Of a stretch of 64,000 bases of DNA, positions 50,290 to 61,300 are shown one piece after another. The notes below the pieces were generated by a model, which was given only the letters and a program-made list of their open reading frames with translations, did no database searches and had not been told where the DNA came from. Each line of letters opens with the position of its first letter. Positions within the stretch are counted from its first letter, which is position 1. Both the position numbers and the translations under genes were made by a program. Source of the DNA: Amia ocellicauda (taxonomy: Eukaryota; Chordata; Actinopteri; Amiiformes; Amiidae); NCBI RefSeq assembly GCF_036373705.1, contig NC_089853.1:4255405-4319404 (forward strand). The letters are read 5' to 3'.

Positions 50290-51245
50290 AACATTGTATT
50301 AAATATAGACAGCCTTAATTACAAAATGTATTTTTCCTCATGTCAGCAACCTTTTGCCTATGAATTGTGCTGAAAATGTAAGTAAAATAGAAGTGTATAA
50401 ATTAATGTTAGTAATTTTAAGTCCTCTACATTCATGTGATGACAATTCAATAGTTATTTTTAAACCACATTACTGTCCCTTTTGATTGTTAACAAGGTTA
50501 AAGTAAGAGAAGTCTTTACTTCGACGCATCCTATAGTCCTTGCAGTGTTTTTATCAGATGCGGTTTCCTATGAAACCGTTTTAAGCAGATTCACAGATTA
50601 CTTTCAAAATAGTTCAACATGAATTATTCCTTGATTTGAACACATTTGGAGTTTTATTAATGGACTGTGTCATGGGATTTGTGTTTTAAATGCTGTATTA
50701 AACTGAATGCTCCTGGTGTCAGTGGTTCACTTCCACTGTCTCCACAGCTGCCTGCAGCTTTACTCCAAGGTGCGTGAATGCAGATCATCCTGACCTTTTA
50801 TCATTGTAAAGATTGCCGAGGGGAACCTTTCATTATGTTTACCCAAGTCCCATTGTGAATGCTTCTACCTGTGAGAACTGTTGCATTAAAATGCTGGTTC
50901 AATGAGGGATGCATTGGGAGTTATTTACAGCTATCTGCTCTTGAAGATGCTGTTATAATTCAAGTTAACCCTTTTTTCCTCAGTTGGCCACAGGTCTCCT
51001 TCTCATATTAAACCTGCAAGAGCTGCACACAACTGATTGTGAGGGAAATATTCCAAGCTAGCAAGAAATCCTGTTCTAGTTTATCAAAGGCGGCTCGTCA
51101 TTCACCTGTTATCTGGGAAATATGTACTAAAGTTAGCTGATCTTGTAAAGGTCTTCAATGGCCTTTAGCACTTCTATTAAAGCTGAGGGCAGGCGAGACC
51201 ACGCTTAGTCCTTCAACGATGTGAGACACTCAGGAGACTGGGAGT
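50290..51245. other. Intergenic region downstream of golgb1
   Basis: AT-rich sequence without recognisable exons, repeats or RNA genes. Confidence 0.4.
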
Positions 51246-52568
51246 GACAAGGGCTCAGGGCTGTGAAGGAAGGTTTCGCCGGAGATGATGCTGCCAGTGC
51301 CAGGTTTCCATCCATAGTGGGCCGTCCCCACTGCCAGGGCAGCCCTCACCCTGACCTCGCTCTGAAGATCAAGGTCGCTGGTGTGGTGCTCTATGAATTA
51401 AGCAGCCTAGTGCACCTCGACAGCCGAGTGTGTGGTGGTTTCCCTTTGCCCTCCCTGCTGAAACCGTCCAGTTTACAGAGCTGCGTCACTCATTTTCTCT
51501 CTTAATCCAATGTGACTCCTTGGCTGTGATTTACTAATAGTGAGGGAGATCTGTGTGACAAGCGAGAAACTGGAAATGAAGTGCTAATCTTCTTATCCTT
51601 TGGATCGTTTTTAAGCTCCGCAGATTATATTGTTTTGTGTTGTCGAAAGAATGAACCGATTTTAAGTGGATTGAAGGCAAATCAGTGCAATGTAGTCAAG
51701 TATTGTATAAATAAGTGTATAGTAAAATGACTGCGTTTTCAAATGTGAAGGAGTGAAACTGGATGTAATGCAAGGGGATTAGACCGACAGTTATTTTCAG
51801 TGAGTCGAAAATGGCAGTTGGAAAAGCATGTCCATTTGTTCATCGGTGGAGGCCCAGATGCATCTCAGCACTGAAACAGGACTCCTGTAAATAATAATGA
51901 ACATGGACAAGCACTCTGCTGGTGGTGTAGGAAAGAAAAGGGAATGTGAGCTGTGCCATCTATGCCATATATATATACTCAGCAAAAAAAGAAACGTCCT
52001 CTCACTTTCAACTGCTTTTATTTTCAGCAAACTTAACGTGTAAATATTTGTATGAACATAAAATGATTAAACAACTAAGACATAAACTGAACAAGTTTCA
52101 CAGACATGTGACTAACAGAAATGGAATAATGTGTCCCTGAACAAATAGTAACAATAGTAATTGTAGTTATAAAATCCAGCCAATGACTGTTTGACTGCAT
52201 GGCCTTTTTCAGATTTCTAAATTGTAAACCTATGAAGCTCTGTGTTGCCATCTTGTGGTGACTATATACTCCTGCTCTGCAGAAATACTTGTTTGGGGGT
52301 AAAACCATACAGTATTTATAAGAATTACTTTACAGAAACTCCCAAGGTGAAGAATAAGTGTGTTAATATACAGGTATATATGTTTCATGAACAGGTATGG
52401 AATTGGCAGGTATTCACGAGACAGTAACATCATGAAGTGCGACACTGATATACGCAAGGACCTCTATGCCAACCATCTGCCCTCGGGTGGAACTTCTCCG
52501 TGCCCTAGTATTGTGATTGCACCCAAAAAGAGATTACAGCCTCGACTCCAAGCACCATGAAGCCCAAG
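51246..52568 (+). pseudogene. Unprocessed actin pseudogene relic (two decayed exons)
   Basis: Piece 1, 51246-51337 (92 nt), aligns to actin codons 11-41: DKGSGL, then a one-base deletion, then KEGFAGDDA and FPSIVGRP, ending HCQ where actin has RHQ. That end is the actin intron position at codons 41/42. Piece 2, 52395-52568 (174 nt), follows ACAG and starts GTATGGAA. It aligns to codons about 267-327: GMELAGIHE, then after a frameshift IMKCDTDIRKDLYAN and SGGT, then after another frameshift QKEITASTPSTMKPK. It ends AAG|GTATGA, the position of the last actin intron. The matching intact actin exon is 182 nt, so 8 nt net are lost. Exons between (codons 42-267) and the final exon were not found. 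Splice-bounded exons argue for an unprocessed copy. It cannot make actin. Confidence 0.8.
51976..52145. mobile_element. Tc1/mariner terminus fragment
   Basis: The sequence beginning ACTCAGCAAAAAAAGAAACG, then TTATTTTCAGCAAACTTAAC and GTGTCCCTGAAC, matches the terminal region of a Tc1-like element family I know as widespread in fishes. It is preceded by TATATATA. No matching inverted end is found downstream, so this is a one-ended fragment. It lies between the two actin-relic exons. Confidence 0.6.
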
Positions 52569-52569
52569 G

Positions 52570-54369
52570 TATGACATTCCCATGTAAGACAATTCACTGC
52601 TGTTGCTGGACAGTATTGGGGTGAATCCTAGGTACCAAAGTGCAGAAGCTGCCAATGTTGATGTTAAGCGTTTAAGATGTTTGGTAAGTTTTTTTTTTAG
52701 CTGTGTGTATCTATATTTTCTCTCTGTCTGCCTCCCTATCTATCTATCTGTATCATCATCAGCAGCAGCAGTCATCGCCAATCCGCTGATGAAGGCCTCC
52801 CCAAGATGTTTCCATCAACAGCATTTATTTAACAGGTTATGTGGGCAACGTTTCTCATCTTCTCATCTTCCCATCTTCTATGTGGTCGTTGTCTTGGTCT
52901 TTTATCATCGCTTCTTTAGTCCGTTTCTGTTCTGTCCATATATCTAGATAGATGCACAGATAGAGATAAGAATCTTTCATCATATGTCGTTACACCTCTG
53001 ATAACAGTCATCATAAAGTAGGTGAGCAGGTCATTTGGTCCATGTAATAAGTAATAATTTCTGAAGAATGCACAACTCTGTTATTACCTCTCAGTTCTGG
53101 CAGTGAGGTATACGCAAGGCACCGGGGATTTACGATTCTTTGCATCACATCCAGTGTTTCTTTGTCGGCCAGGTTTCATGGAAATATATATTATGCTCCT
53201 ACTTCAAAAGTCTGTGGATTAGATGTAGCTCTCTAGGGTAATCAATCAGAAGAAAGGCTTTGGCATGATTGTATTTAATTTGGATATAGAAAGTACTGCT
53301 GATTTTAACAGGAAGCTACAGCTTGCAGACTTTTTATTTTTATTTCTGTAGGTTGTTTATATATTTTTTTTTACTGGGATTCATTAATAGCAGCCCATAC
53401 ACCACTGTACAAAGACATACATGAGCTTCAAGTTGTATCGTTACTATATTGGTTTGTGTCGATGTGTGTGATGTTTATTCATTAGTTATCAAAAATCCTG
53501 TGGTTGAATATTAAGGCAAATCGAGGCCATGGTATTTGTCTGTGGCAAAAAATCTCAATTATTTGAGAAGAATGCCATGTGTTTAATGATAAGTCAGGTG
53601 GTATAATCTGATATGGAGAGTCATGGGTCAACCTCACACAGCCTCGGTTCTCAGACAGTTATTTAAGTTCTAAGAGATATTTCCTTTCGTTCGTTTTATA
53701 TTATACCGTTGTGTTTTTGTTTTATTATTTCCTTCCTATGGGGTCAATGCCAAATCCTTAAAGGTTAGCTGAAAACCACTAAATATTGATTTAAGGCCTA
53801 GTTCAGGGTTTTGTACCATGTCAGAAGCAGTTTGACATGTGACCATGTTTATATTCCCAAGAGTCCATTCTGGGACCCCTTCTGCAGTAAGATGGCCTTT
53901 CTGTGTCGATGTGAGCGAGTCATTTCAACCAACATGTCTGAAGCAAAAACTATTTCCTCTTGAGTAAGAAAACCATCTGCGTTCTCCCACATAAGAGCAA
54001 TAAACCCCAGACCTTCTTTACTGAGAATGTCATAAACAAAATATGCCACAATGTAATAATTATTTTGTATTGTTAGAAAGAAATGGGTGGAAATGGAGCA
54101 TGACAAATTGTTGCACAGGAAATGAGACGCACATAATGTGTATGCTAGAATTAACACATCTAAACCTTTATATCTGATAATTGCTTCAAGTAAGGATGTT
54201 GAACAACAGACCAAAAAAAAGGAGTTTCTTCCTCCACGAAAGCACAGTGGAGTCACAGGACATTGCTGCTTATCTGGATGTTTTTACCAGGGCCTGTTGA
54301 GTACATCCCACATGTGTTCAACATTGTTCACATCTGGGGACGGGTCAGGCAGTGGCAAGACTGCAAAAA

Positions 54370-54401
<32 letters not shown>

Positions 54402-55856
54402 CACATCTGATTAGATTATAAACTGAACCTATAATGTGTAATCACTGAATACTGTGGTTCACTATGCCTTCACAGTATTTTACTACACTAGACCAAGGGA
54501 AGGTCATGATCCACTGTGACACATATTGTTCATGGTTCTGAGTAGTTGCGCACAGTGACCCTATAGGAATCCACAGTAAAATCATGTGACAAGTGCAAAA
54601 ATACTATGGTACATTTACCAAGGTGACCTTGCATGAGATACACTAGAGGTTCTAGGAAATAAATTAAAATTGAATGAATCGATGCAGTGTATCCTGACTT
54701 TGATTGATTATATTGTGTTTCTGAGCTGTCTGGGGACAGTCACGTCACCAGAGCGGAGAAGCAGGTCTCATATCATCTCCATAATATCGCAATGCCTCCG
54801 CTTCTTCCTAAAGTGTGTTTTTACAGGAACTGGTGTGACATTTTGGTTGTGTGTGCATCGTGTCCTCACACACTGTCACGTCTAGACCTTTCGTACTCAG
54901 TTGCGTTACTTCAGATGTTTTAGATTTTCATTAGACGTCATTAGACGATGTCCTGTGTCCTTTAAATCATATTTCCGTTAAACAACAGACCTTCACCTGG
55001 GCAGAAGCCAAACTAGTAAAATGGATCTTTCTGACTCAATCACAATAACCTTCTCATCGTAAAACATTTGGTGTGCCGTTAAGCCCGTCTTCCCACTTAA
55101 ACAATTGCCCACCGAGGATCTAAAGTGAACCAAACAAATAAATTACCTTTCAGCCACACAATTAAACTCTCTTAACAGTATATGGCAAGTGCTGCCTTTT
55201 TTATTGCTCGTGAGGTGTGTGGCCCTGCCGTTCTCAGGGGAAATGGGAAACGCCGATTCACGGCCCGACTCCATAGTAACAAGTCCCACAGCTGCCCTGC
55301 TTACTACGTGTTTAGTAGCATGGCAATAAATTAAAGTGACAACCAATTGCATCTGATACATATACTGCTCCAAATGTGTCTTAATAAAATCCAGCTCTCC
55401 TCACAGGACAGTTTCTCATTGTGCCGGGGCAGTAAATCAACCGTGTCACTGGGCTGCACTTTCACTGGGATTCATATTTCAATTGATCAATTACGCGTGG
55501 GATTATGGGGGCAAGCGATGTCTGGAGTGCTAACAAAGGATTAATGACCATCCTTTCTTCCTCAGATCCCTCATCTGTGCTTGGGATCTAATTGGAGATC
55601 TTTAAATTCAGTGGCGTTGTTTGTTTCTTAGGACAGACGGACATCGACATGATGGGGAAATTGTAAAAATTGTACTGTATGTACCACTTGCATGTAACTG
55701 AGACCACAGTCCTACTGTACACTTTGAAACTGTCTCTCGGCTTCCCATGGGCTTACCACAGTATTAAACCAAACGAATTAGGAAAACTAACAGAATAAAA
55801 CGATAGATGTTAGCTGTATATGTTACCAACTGTTGGCACAGGTTTTCACAGTCAAG
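52570..55856. other. Intergenic region
   Basis: No gene is recognised in about 3.3 kb. It includes short CTAT and ATC/AGC runs near 52736-52775 and an AT run at 54371-54402. A TAAT-motif-rich stretch at 55390-55620 could be non-coding regulatory sequence. The open frames are short and show no family signature. Confidence 0.4.
54371..54402. repeat. (AT)n microsatellite, short
   Basis: Some 32 bp of AT repeat with one GT interruption. Confidence 0.9.
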
Positions 55857-56425
55857 GTGTAGAATTGAGAACAAGGGCAGTGATGTTCAGACTGTACAAT
55901 GCACTAGTTAGAGCTCATCTGGATACTGTGGACAGTTCTGGGCTCCACACTTCAAGAAAGATATCGCTGCTCTAGAGGCGGTTCAGAGGAGAGCAACCAG
56001 ACTTATTCCAGGTCTGAAGGGAAAGTCCTACTGAGAGACTGAGGAACTGAACCTTTTCACCCTGGAACAGAGGAGACTACGTGGGGACTTGATCCAAGTC
56101 TTCAAAATCATGAAAGGCATCGACCACATCAAACCAGAGGAGCTTTTTCCAGATCAGCAGGGACTCACGCACCCGGGGACACAAATGGAAATTGGGCTTC
56201 AAGGCATTCAAGACAGAAAACAGGAGACACTTCTTCACACAGAGAGGCGTCACAATCTGAACAAACTCCCCAGCGATGTGGCTGAAGAGACAATTTGGGA
56301 ACATCCAAAAACAGACTGGATAGGTTCCTTGGATCACTTAGTTATTAATGGACACCAAACGAGTAGGATGGGGCGAATTACCTCCTCTCGATTGGACACT
56401 TTCTTATGTTCTTACGTTCTTAAGG
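55857..56425 (+). mobile_element. CR1-like LINE, 3'-end fragment
   Basis: It begins GTAGAATTGAGAACAAGGGC, equal to position 15,729 of the LINE in GCAP gene B, and runs to the same 3' end (GGGGCGAATTACCTCCTCTC, then TTTCTTATGTTCTTACGTTC). It keeps the block CAGATCAGCAGGGACTCACG that is absent from the 15-kb copy, so that copy carries an internal deletion. 5'-truncated and non-coding. Confidence 0.92.
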
Positions 56426-56429
56426 CACA

Positions 56430-59400
56430 CTGCTGGCAATGGTGTCATTCACGCCAAACACCTTCTGCACAGTTTAATACCCGTGCTTTAGTCTATAACA
56501 TCTACAGGGAAGCTCATTTAGTTATGCTGTTAATGCTGGTATAATGCTGGCAAATGCACACTGCAGGTAGTATTGTAGTAAATGTAGTAAACCACAAGAT
56601 GGCACAGTTGAACTATGCTTAGATAATCACTCTACCAATGACTTTAACTGGAGCAAATGTCCTCAGTGTGAGAAACAGCACTACAATCATTTGGTAATTT
56701 ATGAAGGGGAGGAGGATTATAGATACAAAAAACTGTATCCTTGAAAATGCCATTAGTATCATTTTTGTTTCATTGAAGGTGAACTTATTATTTTGCCTTT
56801 GAGTTTAATATCCCTTTTTGTGTTTCTAATTTACACTGTATGCAATATATTCAAACAAGAAAAAGAATACAAATTGGATTGGGAATTTACCTTGAAGACA
56901 ACGTTGACCGTGTTGTAAAAAGGACATTCTCTTAAAAACCTCATTGTGCCTTCATTGTACCCACCTCCCTTCCTGTCCACCTCCACTGACCCAACTGGTC
57001 TGACCTTATGTTTGGCTCCGAAGTTTAATCCAAAGTTTGTCTGTTTCCTTTGACTGTACAGTGGCGGGGTGAAAACAGCTTACAAACACACATTCTTCGT
57101 TTGAAAGCTTCAGGATGTCTATAAAACAAACTCTCAAAAAGACATCGGGCCGCATCTGCTCCCATGCTGCCCTGACCAGCTATATCTTAACCAACAATCA
57201 TTGATCGTTTTCTTTTATTCTCCGGATCAAGTTTTATTTCAGAATAAAAAAAAAATCATTTGGATTTTCTATTTTTATCTTACCAATATGAGCTGAGGAA
57301 TAACAAAGCTCTATATCTATATTATTCCAACCTTCAAAATGTCACTATCGGTTTATTATTTTAAATGCATCGTTAGGACTCCCTAATCCTCTTCTGACAG
57401 GTACAAAAAATCCCTTTAATTAGGAAGAAAACTAACTGGGCTTTCTTTTCTTTTTTGAAAGGAGAAAAAAATATATCTTTACGTTTGATCTGTTAAAGAT
57501 TAAAGATTACATTATTTTGTCTCAGACTGCGGGCATCTGAAGCCGTGGTTGTGCAGTTATCGGAGCCATGTCCTACTTCGGCAATCGGTTGGAGAAACCA
57601 GGGCACAGCGATCTAGGACAAGACAGGGAAGATGCTGTCGTTTAACCTTGTATTTCCCAGTTCATTTTGTCAGGCCTAAAAAAACTCAACTTGCTATTGG
57701 TTATGACAAAACTAGCGAGGGTTGGTGGTGGAATCAAAGAAGCCATTTTGGAAATCAGATCTGGAAAACGGAAAATCAACCACTGAACTAATTTCTTTAC
57801 AGCTAGAGCTGATAGCGTAGGAGCTTTTCTGTATGGATATAGTGCCAGGTAACAATCCATACAAACTGAAAACAAATGTTTGCAGCTTCTTTTCAATTAG
57901 CTCTACAATAGAGGATGTACAGAAATGCCTAGACAACTTCCCTGGCACCTCACAGAAATGTATTATTGGACATTTTCTCTCCAACCACATTTTATTATTT
58001 CTGTCTGTGTCCCTAAAACACTGCCTCACCATTTACACCTCTCATAGAAAATAAATGATGTATGTTTATGATGTTCGTGTCTTGACATAGTTGTGGAGAA
58101 AAATAAATGGACTTCCATCTTGGTAGCCTGCCAGGGTGTTTTATTTGGAGTATCAAACCCCTTTTCTGAAGTGGATATGGTTTTGTTGTGTTTGTTTGCT
58201 TATTAGTGATGGCGTAGCTCTCTGACACAAAGGAACTGGTGAAGGAAAAATAAAAAAAATGCATTAAGTATAATTTACTCGCTTTTCGACACAGTGAAGT
58301 GTGTGTTTTAGACTTGTGGAGTATTTCGCAGGGAGGAAGCGTACATTGTTTCCTGCGCAAAGTGAGGCCTTGAGAGCTCTCTCCAATCTCCACACCATCT
58401 TCAAGAGCACTTGGCACACAGCATTAACAAACAGTTGTGTGTTATACGGACCAGCAGGAGTTAGTACTTCAATTTATTATGGACTAAAAACAAATTGACC
58501 CTCAAGGGGGAAAATATCAGATTTGTGACTGTAAATAATAATACAAAACTGCAACTGATGGAAAGGCAGAGAACAGAATGCAGAGCCGGGGGATGGGGTG
58601 TGACGCTGTATAAGACAGGGAAGCGCGTGTATACATATTTTAATATCCCCTCGTTCCCCACATGATGTTATTGTTTTACTCAGACGTATGTATGTTAAGT
58701 AGCAGACACGGAGTCCCTGGTGGCTTACTTAGTGCCAATCCTGAACAGAGTAATATGCTGTTGGAAAGAGGGAATTGATACAGCAACTGCCATTGGAGTA
58801 AATAAACCAGCTAATAAAACACAGGCTGAGATTATAAAACTGACAATAAAATGTAAACAATAAAACAAATAAATACAATATTGATAGGAGCCACTGAAGG
58901 TTTTTATATACAAAGGTAGGTTGGTGCACCATCTAAATCCCAGCTGCCCAAAGTCCAGTTTCTCAGAGCCTCCATCATGCCTTGCTTCTGCGTGTCCTGC
59001 AGGAGTACAAGCACACAGTCTTCACCCGAGTATCCAATTATATCCCCGAGCCGTGTTTCTGTGGGCATTGCGCAGGACAGTTTTCTCGTGTCTACACGAA
59101 GCTCACTTCAAGGGTATGATGCCAAACTTAGTCCTGCAGCTGCCGTTGACCCACTTTCAATTCAGAAAGATCCAAAGACGAATGAAGGTGAAAACATCAG
59201 GGAGGTTGTCGTGATTAATTGGCTTCCTCTACCTTTCCCAAGGAACCGGCGCAGAGTGGGAAAAAAACATAAACTGGGACACCTTTTCATTCTCACTCTG
59301 CGCTACAACCAGAGAAGCCATATGGCTCACCAGTGCCCAATCGCTGCTCATCTGACACAGTTATTTAACAATGCATTGATAAGCAGCAGATCGAAGGAGT

Positions 59401-61190
59401 GTCCTTTTGTTAAACATACTTATTGAAGATTTACGCTTGAAACGTACAGCTGCATTCCATAGGAAGTAGGTAGCAAATCCCAGACTTTCTTTAGAGATGT
59501 ATTACAAATATGAAGTTAACCTTTTTGTCTGTTTATGTGCCACAAGATTATTTGGTTATCTGGGAAGCCTTTAATACACAGGTCAGGATAATGAATAAGA
59601 AATGAACCCTTCTCAGCATTGTCATAAGCTTGGGGGAAGACTCTTTCTACAGATATCTCTGTCCTCCATTCTTGTCTTTCTGTGCTGTCCTAAATACTGT
59701 CCCACTTTGTAACTGGGTCTTTGTGTGATGCTGCAGCCGCCAGTAGGACACGAATGCAATGTGTTATAGGATGCCCGAGATAGACAGCTTTTGTTGTTTT
59801 TTGTTTTTTTGTGGAGACTGCTCTTACTTAACCTTGTTGTCTGAAAAGTTGTTACATGAAAGACGGAAGAAAAAAACAACGGCAGAGCAAGAAACATTTC
59901 TCTTCTTCACTTAGAGCTTTTTTTTTTTTTCTCACTTCGGAAATTACTTTTGCAGAGGAATTTCCCGCTGGACTGTATTTGTTTTCATCTCTTTTTCCCC
60001 CTCAACAGTCTCAGACAACTCCATCTCTTGCTAGATTTCCAACAATTCACAGAATATACAACAATAGCTTGATTTCCACCCAATTTCAACAGGCAAGAAT
60101 CTCGGTTCTGCTTTAGTCACACCTGTGTAATAAATGCTTATAGATTATTTTCTGTGACTTTCTTAAGGTATTCCAGTTAAACCTATAACACTAAAGCTCA
60201 TCATTACTGTAAGATCCTAAATGAATTTCCTGTTTCATAAAAATCTGTTTTATTAATCCACTGACTGGACAATATGTTAATGAAATTAAATGGTATTGAA
60301 TAATTAAAATGGACACCTCAATATCTTTGTAATACAGTGTGTATTCTATTTCTGCCAACGTACTTTATTTCTTTTTTTTCACCTCATGCATTTTAATTGT
60401 TATCTGTCCACACTTCATTACTAATAATAATTCCATCTGCTTTTTGATTAAGCATCGTTAGCAAAGTCTTAATCAGATGGAATCCCTTGATTCATTTTCT
60501 ATTTATTTCTTTATTTGTTTGTTACAAGTTTGTGTTCTCTCCTGAAACTTGTCTCTTGGCTTCAAATGATTCTTCAAGAAGTGCCAAAATACATGTGTGC
60601 TATTATTATTAATTATGAGTATGATTATTATTTTTACTACTATTATTTATGATGTCACTTCCTCTATGTCTTATCAAGTATCAAGTAAAAAGTTCCTGTT
60701 TAATTCTAATGTATTTAATTCAATGCATGTTAAAGGTAGAATATTAAAATGACAAGCCTTTGTCTACCTGACTGTACAATAGTGGAACAATCACATTATT
60801 CACAGTATGAAACTGAACATCTACTGTTCTCCCCAATCACGTAGAAATCTGATCTGTGTCACAGATGTGCTCCTCCTAATCAAATTTTAAATGCCTTGCG
60901 TTTGTCTTCATCTCAAAGGCAATTATTAACAGGAACTGGATAACTAACATGAAGTGTTTCTGAAGGACCTCTTGGGCAATTTGAAATCATAGCTCCTTCA
61001 TTGATGCTCAAGTGGAAGATCTCAAGGTGTGCGAAGGCATCCCAGTGTTTACCGATCCTATCGTCCGCACCTTGACTGACACTTTCATCAGAGCAAACAA
61101 TTCGTTAATATTTCATCACTGTGATCAAAAAATAATAAGTGAAAAATAAAATATTAAACTGTCCAGCTTTCAGTTCCAGTCATATCTATA
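56430..61190. other. Long intergenic region without recognisable genes
   Basis: About 4.8 kb of AT-rich sequence. Several open frames of 60-150 codons (for example 58977-59426 and 58013-58417) show no known domain, no repeated signature and no flanking splice pattern that I can support. An inverted E-box/TAATC motif pair lies at 60433-60480. No RNA gene is recognised. Confidence 0.45.
60433..60480. promoter_or_regulatory. Inverted pair of E-box plus homeodomain-like motifs
   Basis: CCATCTG at 60433 and its inverse CAGATGG ending at 60480 enclose TGATTAAG (60445-60452) and its exact inverse CTTAATCA (60468-60475). The arrangement is symmetrical, with E-boxes outside and TAATC-type sites inside. 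This is motif evidence only. Confidence 0.3.
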
Positions 61191-61191
61191 T

Positions 61192-61300
61192 AGACTGGAT
61201 AGGATCCTTGGATCACTCAGTTATTCATTAATCGCCACGATGGGGTGAATGGCCTCCTCTCAATTGGACACTTTCTTATGTTCTAATGTTCTTATTTTAT
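61192..61300 (+). mobile_element. CR1-like LINE, short 3'-end fragment
   Basis: About 110 bp match the extreme 3' end of the LINE: AGACTGGATAGGATCCTTGG, then GATGGGGTGAATGGCCTCCT, then TTTCTTATGTTCTAATGTTC. The preceding part is missing. Confidence 0.85.

Noticed and set aside
51370..51500. CTGAAGATCAAG followed by GTGTGG as a further actin block (ATGAAGATCAAG ... GTGTGG)
   Set aside because: The similarity is only about 12 bases, lies out of order relative to the better exon at 52395-52568 that already contains this segment, and does not extend.
58977..59426. Plus-strand frame of 149 codons as a gene
   Set aside because: It has no recognisable domain, low-quality start context and no supporting exons. 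Chance open frame is more likely.
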